DNA from: Candidatus Hebobacterum abditum
Lineage (GTDB): Bacteria; Armatimonadota; Hebobacteria; Hebobacterales; Hebobacteraceae
Assembly: GCA_029821875.1 (NCBI GenBank)
Contig: JALGXW010000017.1
Coordinates: 1-64,000 of the forward strand
Direction of reading: 5' to 3'
DNA: 64,000 nt
A model generated the notes under the pieces. That model was given only the letters and a program-made list of their open reading frames with translations. It was not told the origin of the DNA and did not search any database. The position numbers were made by a program, and so were the translations under genes. The stretch's first letter is position 1. Each line of letters opens with the position of its first letter. Below are positions 8,968 through 17,794 of the stretch, piece by piece.

Positions 8968-9987
8968 ATGCGCGTCGCCATGTACTACCGCAATAGCGAC
9001 GTCCGCCTCGAGGAGATGCCCGCGCCGAAGATCGGCCCCGGCGAGGTGCTCGTCAGGGCGATGGCTTGTGGCATCTGTGGCAGCGATGTCATGGAGTGGT
9101 ATCGCATCAAGCGCGCACCGCTCGTCCTCGGCCACGAGATGGCCGGCGAGATCGCCGAGGTCGGCGACGGGGTCCAGGGCTGGTCGGCCGGGGACCGCGT
9201 CTTCGCCAGCCACCACCTCCCCTGCAACACCTGCCATGCCTGCCTCACCGGGCACCACACGGCCTGTGAGACACTGCACACCACCAACTACGACCCAGGC
9301 GGGTTCGCCGAGTATGTCCGCCTCCCCGCGCTCAACGTTGACCGCGGGCTCTTCCGGCTCCCCGATGACATGGACTACGACACCGCCACCTTCATCGAGC
9401 CTGTGGCGTGTGTGGTGCGCGGGCTCCGCGCGGTGGCCGCGCCGCCGGGCAGTACCTACCTCGTGCTCGGCAGCGGCATCTCCGGGCTCCTCAACATCGC
9501 AGCCGCCCGCGCCTTCGCTGCCGGCCGCATCTTCGCCACCGATGTGAACTCCCGCCGCCTCGACCTCGCCCGCCAGTTCGGTGCCGACGATGCCTTCGAC
9601 GCGGCCGACGACATTCCGGCCAGGCTTCGCGCGGCGAACACGGGTCGCCTCGCCGACTGTGTCATCGTCTCCACGGGCGCGGCGGAGGCCGCCGCCCAGG
9701 CGCTCACCTGTGTAGCCCCCGGTGGTACCGTGCTCTACTTCGCCGTGCCTACGGGAGACATCAGCGTCCCCATCAATGACTTCTGGCGCAATGACATCAC
9801 CATCCGCACCACCTATGGCAACTCGCCGGCCGATGCGGAACAGGCGATTGCGCTGCTGGAGGCCGGGTACATCCCGGTCGAGCAGATGATCACCCACCGC
9901 CTGCCCCTGGCCGAGACGGAGAAAGGCTTCGGGCTTGTGGCGGAGGGACGGGAGTCACTGAAAGTTGTCATCCACCCGCAGGAGTGA
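8968..9987 (+). CDS. zinc-dependent medium-chain dehydrogenase (second copy)
   Basis: This 339-aa medium-chain dehydrogenase has GICGSDVMEW, GHEMAGEIAEVGDGV, the structural-zinc motif CNTCHACLTGHHTAC and a nucleotide-binding LGSGISGLLN segment. It is clearly diverged from the dehydrogenase at 7060, so the two probably act on different substrates or on successive steps around the LsrF-like enzyme. ATG 8968 starts 25 bp after the aldolase stop. Its 3' end overlaps the TTG start of fdhD by 23 bp, which couples the sugar-type genes to the formate dehydrogenase genes. Confidence 0.9.
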   Translation: MRVAMYYRNSDVRLEEMPAPKIGPGEVLVRAMACGICGSDVMEWYRIKRAPLVLGHEMAGEIAEVGDGVQGWSAGDRVFASHHLPCNTCHACLTGHHTACETLHTTNYDPGGFAEYVRLPALNVDRGLFRLPDDMDYDTATFIEPVACVVRGLRAVAAPPGSTYLVLGSGISGLLNIAAARAFAAGRIFATDVNSRRLDLARQFGADDAFDAADDIPARLRAANTGRLADCVIVSTGAAEAAAQALTCVAPGGTVLYFAVPTGDISVPINDFWRNDITIRTTYGNSPADAEQAIALLEAGYIPVEQMITHRLPLAETEKGFGLVAEGRESLKVVIHPQE

Positions 9988-10795
9988 TGAGTCCGCCACG
10001 GCCGAGCCGACCGCAGCTGCCTCGGTCTGGCGCCTGAGGGGAGGGCAGCTCCAGGCCGACGAGGCGACCATCATCGTCGAGGAGCCGCTCGAGATCTTCG
10101 TTGACGGCGCCCCCTATGCAGTCGTCATGCGGACGCCCGGCGATGACATCGCCCTGGTCGCCGGCTTCTGTTTGGCGGAGGGCCTTATCGACGGGCCGGC
10201 GGATCTCGGATCGATCCAGGCCTGTGACGTAGAGGACGCCAATCGCGTCGCGGTTATCAGGACCGGCGAGCGAGAGCCTCCATCGCGGGCTGTGCCGCAT
10301 GCGATCTCGTCGAGCTGCGGTCTCTGCGGTCGCGAGATGATCGACGACATCGTCAAGCGCTTCCCCGCGATCCCCGAGGACTTCAGCACCTCCCTGGCGA
10401 ATCTGCTCGCCTTGGCGGCCCGGCTCCAGGAGGCGCAGCAGTACTTCCAACCTACGGGCGGATCGCACGCGGCCGCTCTGTTCGACCAGGGCGGAGAGTT
10501 GCTCTCGGTGGCCGAGGACATCGGGCGACACACTGCCCTGGATAAGGCCATCGGCCGGCTGCTGCTCTTGGGCCAGCTGGCGGAGGTTCGCGTCGCTGTC
10601 TTGTCGGGCCGTTGTAGCTTCGAGATGGTACAGAAGGCCGCTCGAGCGGGTATTCCTATAGTGGCGAGCGTGTCGGCGCCGACGGAGCTGGCTATCGAGC
10701 TCGCACAGCGCGCCGGAGTGACGCTTGTTGGGTTCGTTCGCCGGGAGTCGCTCACCGTATATGTTGATGGCGGCCGTATCTCCGACATGACGTAG
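9965..10795 (+). CDS. fdhD: formate dehydrogenase accessory sulfurtransferase FdhD
   Basis: FdhD passes sulfur from a cysteine desulfurase to the molybdenum cofactor of formate dehydrogenase and is required for its activity. The 276-aa product has the family signature SSSCGLCG with the two functional cysteines, then FQPTGGSHAAALF, EDIGRHTALDK and VLSGRCSFEM. The frame has no ATG; TTG 9965 lies inside the preceding dehydrogenase gene and has GGGAG a short distance upstream, indicating translational coupling. The formate dehydrogenase subunits and mobA follow directly, which supports the assignment. Confidence 0.93.
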   Translation: MSSTRRSDESATAEPTAAASVWRLRGGQLQADEATIIVEEPLEIFVDGAPYAVVMRTPGDDIALVAGFCLAEGLIDGPADLGSIQACDVEDANRVAVIRTGEREPPSRAVPHAISSSCGLCGREMIDDIVKRFPAIPEDFSTSLANLLALAARLQEAQQYFQPTGGSHAAALFDQGGELLSVAEDIGRHTALDKAIGRLLLLGQLAEVRVAVLSGRCSFEMVQKAARAGIPIVASVSAPTELAIELAQRAGVTLVGFVRRESLTVYVDGGRISDMT

Positions 10796-10878
10796 CACTC
10801 GCTGCTCCATGGGTGGTCGTCGGCGTCAGGGACCATCTGCCGTCTGTTGAGACCGAGCCGAGGGATAGTCGGTAGCTC

Positions 10879-11388
10879 ATGGCTGAGAATGCAACTCCGG
10901 ACAGGTTGGTCTCTCAGGGCCCGTCAGAGGACGACGTTGTGGCGGCCCTGGACTCGCTGGACGCTCGCCCCGAGACGAACCTGATCGGAGCGCTTCAGGA
11001 GGTCCAAGACCGGTTCGGGTATCTTCCTTCGCCGGCCCTGGAGGCAATGAGCGAGCGCTCCGGGATTCCCCTGAGTCGCATTTATGGTGTCGTCACCTTC
11101 TACGCGCAGTTCTACACCGAGCCGCGGGGACGACATACGATCCTATGCTGCCGCGGCACGGCCTGCCACGTGAAAGGCGCAGGCCGGGTGCTGGAAGCTG
11201 TTGAGCGCGAGCTGGGAATCGAGGAGGGTGAGAGCACCCCAGACCTCATGTTCTACCTGGAGACCGTGGCCTGCCTGGGAACGTGCTTCCTGGCGCCGGT
11301 CATCATGATCGACAACGAGTACTTCGGAATGCTGACGCCGCAGAAGGTGGCGGCGATTCTGCAGAACTTCCGAGCCGAACGGCAATGA
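10879..11388 (+). CDS. NuoE/HoxE-like [2Fe-2S] subunit of NAD-linked formate dehydrogenase
   Basis: This 169-aa thioredoxin-like ferredoxin corresponds to NuoE and to the gamma subunit of soluble NAD-dependent formate dehydrogenases and hydrogenases. The cluster ligands are seen in CCRGTACHVKG and, about 35 residues later, ACLGTCFLAP. The N-terminal helical part contains ALQEVQDRFGYLP and IYGVVTFYAQF, both typical of the family. It passes electrons within the flavin module formed with the next gene, whose ATG overlaps this stop codon (ATGA). Confidence 0.93.
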   Translation: MAENATPDRLVSQGPSEDDVVAALDSLDARPETNLIGALQEVQDRFGYLPSPALEAMSERSGIPLSRIYGVVTFYAQFYTEPRGRHTILCCRGTACHVKGAGRVLEAVERELGIEEGESTPDLMFYLETVACLGTCFLAPVIMIDNEYFGMLTPQKVAAILQNFRAERQ

Positions 11389-13226
11389 CACGCCTGGATT
11401 CAATTGACGCTCTGGAGAAGCTGCGCGGCGATCTCGCCGCGCAGGAAGGAGCCGGGGTCGTCGTCCGCGTCTGCTCGACCGGCTGCCGCGCTCTTGGCGC
11501 GCTGAGCGTGTGCGAGGCCCTGGAAAGGGAAATCGCGCGGCGGGCCCTCGGCTCGAAGGCGCGGGTGGTGCGCGCCGGCTGCCACGGGCTCTGCGCGGGC
11601 GCCGTAGCAGTCGTGGTGGATCCACAGGGGATCTTCTACCAGGGCGTCACGACCGAGGACGCGCCTGAGATCGTCGAAGAGACGGTAGTCGGCGGCCGCA
11701 TCGTCGAAAGGCTCTGCTGGTCTCTCGACGGCGAGGCCGTGCCGCTGAAGCACGACATCCCCTTCTACAAGCACCAGACTCGCCTTGTGCTGCGGAACTG
11801 CGGAGTGGTCGATCCTGCAAGTTTGGAGGACGCCATTGCACACGGCGCCTACTCCGCGGCCGCCCAGGCGCTCTCGGACATGAGGCCGGAACAGGTGATC
11901 GAGGAGGTGCTCGCGTCGGGCCTGAGAGGCCGGGGCGGAGCGGGCTTCCCGACCGGCAGGAAGTGGCAGTTCGCCCGTGCGGCGGAAGGAGAGCCGAAGT
12001 ACATCATCTGCAACGCCGACGAAGGCGATCCGGGTGCTTTCATGGACAGAGCGTTGCTGGAGGGCGATCCTCACCTGATCATAGAGGGCATGATCATCGG
12101 CGCCTACGCCATCGGCGCGAAGAAGGGCTTCATCTACGTACGGGCCGAGTACCCTATTGCCATCCAACACACGAAAGCGGCCCTGGAGCAGGCGCGAGAG
12201 GCAGGACTGTTGGGTGAGAGCATTCTGGGGACTGGCTTCGACCTCGACATCGAGATGAGGGTGGGCGCCGGCGCATTCGTCTGCGGTGAGGAGACAGCGC
12301 TCATCGCTTCGATAGAGGGCAAGCGCGGCATGCCGCGGTCGAGGCCGCCGTTCCCAGCGAGTTTCGGTCTCTACGGAAAGCCCACCAACATCAACAATGT
12401 TGAGACGTGGGCCAATGTGCCTCGGATCATAGAGGAGGGCAGCGAGGCCTATGCGAAGGTCGGCACGGAGGGTTCGAAGGGCACGAAGATATTCGCTCTG
12501 GCCGGAAAGGTGCGCAACACGGGCCTTGTCGAGGTCCCGATGGGCGCGACGCTGCGGCAGATCGTGTTCGATATCGGCGGCGGCATACCGGACGACCGGG
12601 AGTTCAGGGCGGCTCAGATGGGCGGCCCCTCGGGGGGGTGCGTTCCGGCCGATTACCTGGATCTCCCGATCGACTACGACTCGGTGAAGCAGGTGGGCGC
12701 CATCATGGGGTCGGGCGGCCTGATCGTGATGGACGACAGCACCTGCATGGTGGACATCGCCCGCTTCTTCACGGACTTCGTGCAGTCGGAGTCGTGCGGG
12801 AAGTGTGTGCCGTGCCGGGTCGGCACGCGGCGGATGCTCGAAATCCTGACGCGCATCTGCAACGGGGAGGGGGAGATCGGTGATGTCGAGCGACTTGATC
12901 GGCTCGGGAAGATGGTGCTGGCGACGTCTCTGTGCGGCCTGGGCCAGACCGCGCCGAATCCGGCACTGTCCACGATCCGGTACTTCCAACACGAGTACGA
13001 CTCCCACATCAACGAGCGGCGATGTCCCGCGGGTGCGTGCCAGGCATTGATCGGATATCGCATTCTCGAAGACACCTGTACTGGCTGTGGGGTCTGCCTC
13101 AAGGCCTGCCCGGTGGGAGCGATCTCGGGGGAGAAGAAGCAGCCGCACTCGATCTCCGCATCGGTGTGCATCAAGTGCGGGGCCTGCCACGAGAAGTGCC
13201 GGTTCGATGCCATTGTCGTAGAGTGA
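11385..13226 (+). CDS. NuoF/HydB-like NADH-binding flavoprotein subunit of formate dehydrogenase
   Basis: This 613-aa subunit binds FMN, NAD(H) and several Fe-S clusters. It begins with a thioredoxin-like ferredoxin domain (CSTGC, CHGLC), continues with the NuoF core (GRGGAGFPTGRKW, NADEGDPGAFMDR, GAGAFVCGEETALI), the N3-type cluster ESCGKCVPCRVGT and ends with two [4Fe-4S] motifs (CTGCGVCLKACP, CIKCGACHEKC). The added N- and C-terminal domains match HydB/HylB-type subunits of NAD(P)-linked and electron-bifurcating enzymes rather than respiratory NuoF. ATG 11385 overlaps the previous stop by 4 bp. Confidence 0.93.
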   Translation: MTRLDSIDALEKLRGDLAAQEGAGVVVRVCSTGCRALGALSVCEALEREIARRALGSKARVVRAGCHGLCAGAVAVVVDPQGIFYQGVTTEDAPEIVEETVVGGRIVERLCWSLDGEAVPLKHDIPFYKHQTRLVLRNCGVVDPASLEDAIAHGAYSAAAQALSDMRPEQVIEEVLASGLRGRGGAGFPTGRKWQFARAAEGEPKYIICNADEGDPGAFMDRALLEGDPHLIIEGMIIGAYAIGAKKGFIYVRAEYPIAIQHTKAALEQAREAGLLGESILGTGFDLDIEMRVGAGAFVCGEETALIASIEGKRGMPRSRPPFPASFGLYGKPTNINNVETWANVPRIIEEGSEAYAKVGTEGSKGTKIFALAGKVRNTGLVEVPMGATLRQIVFDIGGGIPDDREFRAAQMGGPSGGCVPADYLDLPIDYDSVKQVGAIMGSGGLIVMDDSTCMVDIARFFTDFVQSESCGKCVPCRVGTRRMLEILTRICNGEGEIGDVERLDRLGKMVLATSLCGLGQTAPNPALSTIRYFQHEYDSHINERRCPAGACQALIGYRILEDTCTGCGVCLKACPVGAISGEKKQPHSISASVCIKCGACHEKCRFDAIVVE

Positions 13227-13251
13227 ACATGCGGGACGGTTGGTCGAGGAC

Positions 13252-15993
13252 ATGAGCGAGATGAAGGAAGCAACGAAGACGAGGAGCACAGGTGAGCAGG
13301 TCTCCGTGACCATCGACGGCAGAGAGGTTACGGTCCCGGCCGGCACGAGCGTACTCGACGCCGCGCTGAGCGCTGGCATCGATATTCCACACCTCTGCTA
13401 CCTGCCCGAACTGGGCCTGCCAGCCACTGGATCGTGTCGCCTCTGCCTGGTGGAGGTAGAGGGGGAAAAGGGTCCGGTCGCATCCTGCGTGCACCCCATC
13501 GCGCCGGGCATGGTCGTCCGAACGGACAGCGACGAGCTTCGCGAGTACAGGCGGACGGTCATCGACTTGCTGCTCTCCGATCACCCCCACGACTGCCTGA
13601 CCTGTGAGCAAGCAGGCGCCTGTGACCTCCAGAAGTATGCGTACCTTCTGAACGTCAAGGATTCTGAGTATCGGGGCGAGAGCGTGTGGCCCGACCCCGT
13701 GCAGGACGGTCCCGCGATCACCTACGATAAGAGCAAGTGCATTCTGTGCGGCCGGTGCGTGGAGGTCTGCCAGAACGTCCAGGTCACAGGGGCCATCGAC
13801 TTCATGAGCCGTGGCTTTGAGGCACGGGTCGGCCTGCCCCCAGCCATGCCCCGCGAGGAATCTGTCTGCGTCGAGTGCGGCAACTGCATCGACGTCTGCC
13901 CGACGGGGGCACTTGCCTATGTGGGCGCGCAGGGCGCGGGACGCCAGTGGGAGCTCGACCGCGTGACAACGGTCTGTCCGTATTGCGGATGCGGGTGTCT
14001 GCTGGAGATCTCGACTCGCGACGGCAGCATTGTCGACATAAAGGGTGCTCCCGGCGCCGGGCCGACACGCGGACTGCTGTGTGTGAAGGGCCGCTTCGGC
14101 TTCGACTTCATCGGGCACGAGGAGCGACTCACCCAGCCCTTGATTCGGCGCGACGGCGAGCTGGCCCCGGCGACATGGGATGAAGCGCTGGATTTCATCG
14201 CGAGCCGCCTGTCGGCCATCAAGGAGAAGCACGGCGCCGATGCCATCGGCGGACTCGCCTCCGCAAAGTGCACGAACGAAGAGAACTACCTGATGCAGAA
14301 GTTCGTGCGGGCAGTGATCGGCACCAACAACATCGATCACTGCGCGCGGCTCTGCCACGCCTCGACTGTGGCCGGCCTCGCCCGCGCCTTCGGCAGCGGA
14401 GCAATGACGAATTCGGTGGACGACCTGGCGGAGGCCGACGTGATGTTCGTGATCGGGTCGAACACGACCGAATGCCATCCCGTCATTGGGGCCGCCATCA
14501 AGCGCGCCGTGATGAGCGGCAGGACTCGGCTCATCGTGGCCGATCCCCGCGCCATCGAGCTTACCGAGGTGGCCGAGCTGCACCTACGGCACAAGCCCGG
14601 CACCGATGTCGCCCTCATCAACGCACTCGCTCACGTCATCCTCGAGGAAGGACTGGCGGACGAGGAGTTCATCCGTGAGCGGACGGAGGGATTCGAGGAG
14701 TTCCGCAAGGCCGTGGCCGCCAACACAGCGGCGTTCGCCGAGAAGATCACGGGCGTACCGGCGGAGGCAATCGCCGAGGCGGCCCGGCTCCACGCCTCTG
14801 CCCCGGCCGCGTCGATCATCTACTCGATGGGTATCACCCAGCACACCACCGGCACGGATAACGTCTTCGCTCTCGCCAACCTGGCCATGTTGACAGGGAA
14901 CATCGGCAAACCGGGGGCCGGCGTCAACCCCTTGAGGGGCCACAACAACGTGCAGGGCGCATGTGACATGGGCGCGCTGCCCGACGTCTATCCAGGTTAC
15001 CAGAAGGTGGTGGTGGAGGCCGCGCGCTCGAAGTTCGAGCAGGCCTGGGGCGTCTCACTGCCGGCATCTCCGGGGCTAACCGTGGTGGAGATGATGCACG
15101 CGGCGGCCGAGGGGGAGCTCAAGGCCCTCTACATCATGGGCGAGAACCCGATGCTGAGCGATCCCGATGTCAATCAAGTCGAGGAAGCGCTGAAGAAGCT
15201 GGAGTTCCTCGCGGTTCAGGACATCTTCCTCACCGAAACCGCCCAACTCGCCGATGTCGTCCTTCCCGCGGCGGCCTTCGCCGAGAAGGACGGTGCCTTC
15301 ACCAACACCGAGCGCCGCGTGCAACGGGTGCGGCAGGCACTCGACCCGCCGGGCGAGGCGCGCTCCGACTGGTCCATCATCTGCGACCTGGCGGCCCGCA
15401 TGGGATACGAGATGTCCTATGCCGGCCCGGCGGTCATCCAGGACGAGATCGCCGGTGTGACCCCGATCTACGGCGGGATCACCTATGCTCGACTGGATGT
15501 CGAGTCCCTGCAGTGGCCCTGCCCGGATCGAGATCATCCGGGCACATCCATCCTCCACCGGGAGAAGTTCACGCGGGGCCTCGGCAAGTTCCATCCGGTC
15601 GAGTTCATTCCGGCGAAGGAGCTGCCGGATGAGGAGTATCCGCTCCTGCTCTCGACCGGCCGCATCCTCGAGCACTTCCACACTGGCACCATGTCGCGGC
15701 ACTCCGAGGTGCTCGACAAGCTGGTCTCGGTGGGTGCGATCGAGATCAGTCCCGCCGATGCCGAGCGCCTCGGGATCGAGGACGGAAAGCACGTCACGGT
15801 CACGTCCCGGCGCGGCCACATCGAGATCGCCGCTCGCGTCACCGATAGGGTGGCTCCCGGAGTTGTCTTCCTCGCCTTCCACTTCAAGGAGGCGCCCGCG
15901 AACCGGCTCACGATCGCGGCGCTCGATCCTGTCGCGAAGATACCGGAGTTCAAGGTCTGCGCGGTGAAGATCGCGCCGGCCGCCGCTCAGTGA
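13252..15993 (+). CDS. fdhA: formate dehydrogenase catalytic subunit with NuoG-like N-terminus
   Basis: This 913-aa molybdopterin enzyme oxidises formate to CO2 or works in reverse. The N-terminal part carries a [2Fe-2S] domain (HLCYLPELG, SCRLCLVEVEG), the His-Cys cluster region (HDCLTCEQAGACDLQ) and two [4Fe-4S] motifs (CILCGRCVEVC, CVECGNCIDVCP). The catalytic part opens with TVCPYCGCGC and LLCVKGRFG. The active-site segment NNIDHCARLCHAST has cysteine (about Cys368) where many homologues have selenocysteine. The C-terminal cofactor-cap domain includes LLSTGRILEHFHTGTMSR. ATG 13252 was chosen over 13261 because of the purine-rich stretch ahead of it. Together with the two preceding genes it forms an FdsABG/HylABC-like complex, probably cytoplasmic since no signal peptide is visible. 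Confidence 0.93.
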   Translation: MSEMKEATKTRSTGEQVSVTIDGREVTVPAGTSVLDAALSAGIDIPHLCYLPELGLPATGSCRLCLVEVEGEKGPVASCVHPIAPGMVVRTDSDELREYRRTVIDLLLSDHPHDCLTCEQAGACDLQKYAYLLNVKDSEYRGESVWPDPVQDGPAITYDKSKCILCGRCVEVCQNVQVTGAIDFMSRGFEARVGLPPAMPREESVCVECGNCIDVCPTGALAYVGAQGAGRQWELDRVTTVCPYCGCGCLLEISTRDGSIVDIKGAPGAGPTRGLLCVKGRFGFDFIGHEERLTQPLIRRDGELAPATWDEALDFIASRLSAIKEKHGADAIGGLASAKCTNEENYLMQKFVRAVIGTNNIDHCARLCHASTVAGLARAFGSGAMTNSVDDLAEADVMFVIGSNTTECHPVIGAAIKRAVMSGRTRLIVADPRAIELTEVAELHLRHKPGTDVALINALAHVILEEGLADEEFIRERTEGFEEFRKAVAANTAAFAEKITGVPAEAIAEAARLHASAPAASIIYSMGITQHTTGTDNVFALANLAMLTGNIGKPGAGVNPLRGHNNVQGACDMGALPDVYPGYQKVVVEAARSKFEQAWGVSLPASPGLTVVEMMHAAAEGELKALYIMGENPMLSDPDVNQVEEALKKLEFLAVQDIFLTETAQLADVVLPAAAFAEKDGAFTNTERRVQRVRQALDPPGEARSDWSIICDLAARMGYEMSYAGPAVIQDEIAGVTPIYGGITYARLDVESLQWPCPDRDHPGTSILHREKFTRGLGKFHPVEFIPAKELPDEEYPLLLSTGRILEHFHTGTMSRHSEVLDKLVSVGAIEISPADAERLGIEDGKHVTVTSRRGHIEIAARVTDRVAPGVVFLAFHFKEAPANRLTIAALDPVAKIPEFKVCAVKIAPAAAQ

Positions 15994-16020
15994 GAGCGCG
16001 GCCCGAGTCGGCCGAAGGCC

Positions 16021-16641
16021 ATGGCAGAGAAGCTCCCCAAGCGACGAATCGCCGCCGCGATTCTCGCCGGCGGGAAGGCGACTCGATATGGCGGCATCCA
16101 TAAAGGGCTGCTTCGTCTCCCCGATGGCACGACGATAGTCGAGCGGCTTCTCCGCGTGGTGTGGGCCGCCGGAATCAGCGAAGTGGCCATCTGTGCGAAC
16201 GATGCCGAGGCCTACCGGCATATTGGCCTTCCCGTCGTCTCGGACAATACACCCGATGCGGGGCCGCTCGGCGGCATCGAAGCCGCGCTGCGCCACTTCC
16301 AAGACCGATTGGACGGCGTGCTCATCCTGCCGTGCGACTTGCCGGCCCTCACCGAGCGCGAGCTGTCGGAACTGCTCTCCTCCTTCTCCCGCGATCAGGG
16401 CAAGGTGCACTTCGCCGCCGTCGAGGGAGGCAAGGAAGAGCCGCTGGTTGCCGTCGTCCCGCTCTCTGTGTTCGACCATGTGCGGGAGGCGCTGACAGCG
16501 GGCGAACGGCGTGTCGGTCGGCTTTGGGCGAAGTTGCGTGCCGTGAGCGTGCCCTTTCCGAGCGCAGCGCCGTTCCTCAACGTCAACTCCCCCGAAGACC
16601 TGGAGCACGCCATAGAGACGGGAGCGGTCCGAGCCCCCTAG
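16021..16641 (+). CDS. mobA: molybdenum cofactor guanylyltransferase
   Basis: MobA attaches GMP to molybdopterin to make the MGD form used by formate dehydrogenase. The 206-aa protein starts with the nucleotidyltransferase motif AILAGGKATRYGGIHKGLL and has DNTPDAGPLGGIEAAL and ILPCDLPALT, which supply the metal-binding aspartate. It lies 27 bp after the catalytic subunit it is expected to serve. MobA paralogues also include other nucleotidyltransferases, but this neighbourhood makes MobA the best reading. Confidence 0.9.
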   Translation: MAEKLPKRRIAAAILAGGKATRYGGIHKGLLRLPDGTTIVERLLRVVWAAGISEVAICANDAEAYRHIGLPVVSDNTPDAGPLGGIEAALRHFQDRLDGVLILPCDLPALTERELSELLSSFSRDQGKVHFAAVEGGKEEPLVAVVPLSVFDHVREALTAGERRVGRLWAKLRAVSVPFPSAAPFLNVNSPEDLEHAIETGAVRAP

Positions 16642-16789
16642 GGTGCTCGGATCGCTCCGCAGCGCACTCGGGCAGGTCGAGCCGCTTTCGTAGCAGCACA
16701 CCGCTTTCTTGGATGCAAGCAGCCTGATCCCTGGTGGCAGGAACCGCCCCCACGTGTCCAAAACTGAAAGGGAGCCAAAAGGAACGCAC

Positions 16790-17650
16790 ATGCCCGAGAC
16801 CATCTATCTGAACGGCAGGCTCGTACCGCCCGAGGAAGCCCTTATCCCCATCAATGACCGCGGCTTCCTGTTCGGTGACGCTGTCTATGAGGTGATCCGA
16901 AGCTACGAGGGCCGGTTGTGGGCCCTGGAGCGCCATCTGAGCCGCCTGGCCCAGAGCCTGGCGGCCGTTGATATGGGCCACGTGGACACTGACGAGATCG
17001 GGGCGGCGATCCGAGAAACCTACGCGGCAAGCACGATACCGGACGCTGTCGTCTACGTTCACATAAGTCGCGGCGTGGCTCCTCGATCGCACGCCTATAG
17101 TCGAGACCTGCAGCCAACGGTGCTCATTACCGTGCGTGACATCAGCCCTCGCGTTTCCCGCATGGCCTCTCCCGGCGTGGCCGCCATTGTCGAGCCGGAC
17201 CTGCGCTGGCGGCGTTGCGACATAAAGTCAACGTGCCTCCTGCCCAACGTGCTGGCCCACACGCGGGCCCGTAACGCTGGCGCGGACGAGGCGATTCTCG
17301 TGCATCCAGACGGCTACGTGACTGAGGGCGCCTCGACAAGTGTGTTCTGGGTCCGGGGCGGCCGCCTCTGCACCGTGCCGCTGGGCGGGGAGGTGCTCCC
17401 CGGCATCACCCGCGGGTTCATCCTGGAGATCGCTCAGGACGAGGGACTGCCGGTGGTGGAGGAGCGGATCTCCCTGGATGAGTTCCGGAAGGCGGACGAG
17501 ATGCTTCTGGCCGGCACGACGATAGAAGTGTGCCCCATCATCTCCCTGGGCGGCGAACCCGTGGGAAGCGGCCAGGCCGGGCCCATCGCCCTACAGCTGC
17601 AAAAGGCGTTTCGGGCCAGGGTGCAGGCCGCGGATGACGCAGCGCGCTAG
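16790..17650 (+). CDS. class IV aminotransferase (D-amino-acid or branched-chain type)
   Basis: This 286-aa PLP enzyme has the fold-type IV start MPETIYLNGRLVPPEEA, then INDRGFLFGDAVYEVIR. The catalytic lysine is seen in CDIKSTCLLPN (about Lys146), and EGASTSVFWV and LPGITRGFIL follow. The layout fits D-alanine aminotransferase best, with branched-chain aminotransferase or aminodeoxychorismate lyase as alternatives. ATG 16790 has a purine-rich GGGAGCC upstream. The 148 bp in front hold no clear promoter. Confidence 0.87.
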   Translation: MPETIYLNGRLVPPEEALIPINDRGFLFGDAVYEVIRSYEGRLWALERHLSRLAQSLAAVDMGHVDTDEIGAAIRETYAASTIPDAVVYVHISRGVAPRSHAYSRDLQPTVLITVRDISPRVSRMASPGVAAIVEPDLRWRRCDIKSTCLLPNVLAHTRARNAGADEAILVHPDGYVTEGASTSVFWVRGGRLCTVPLGGEVLPGITRGFILEIAQDEGLPVVEERISLDEFRKADEMLLAGTTIEVCPIISLGGEPVGSGQAGPIALQLQKAFRARVQAADDAAR

Positions 17651-17657
17651 TCTGGGC

Positions 17658-17690
17658 TGGCCCTTCGCCTGAGGGCCATCGCGCCTTTTT
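17658..17690 (+). terminator. probable terminator after the aminotransferase
   Basis: TGGCCCT (17658-17664) pairs with AGGGCCA (17672-17678) around a 7-nt loop, and a run of five T follows at 17686-17690. A shorter CGCC-T5-GGCG hairpin overlaps the T-run. It would end the formate dehydrogenase/aminotransferase transcript before the orphan ATPase. Confidence 0.55.
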
Positions 17691-17794
17691 GGCGGCCAGT
17701 CAACCGGCAGGAAACTCCTCGGGAAGACGGAATCCTGACACTGCGTGCCGCCCGGCAGTCGTGCGCGCCGCGCCGAGAGGGGGACCAACGGCTC

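Noticed and set aside
11400-13379. 659-aa open frame antisense to the NuoF-like gene
   Set aside because: It mirrors a clearly conserved gene; long antisense frames are expected at this GC content and the product has no recognisable motif.
13252-15993. Selenocysteine-containing formate dehydrogenase
   Set aside because: The active-site codon is TGC (Cys), and the frame has no internal TGA.
15076-16803. 575-aa antisense frame over the fdhA end and mobA
   Set aside because: Shadow of two conserved genes, no domain or ribosome binding site.
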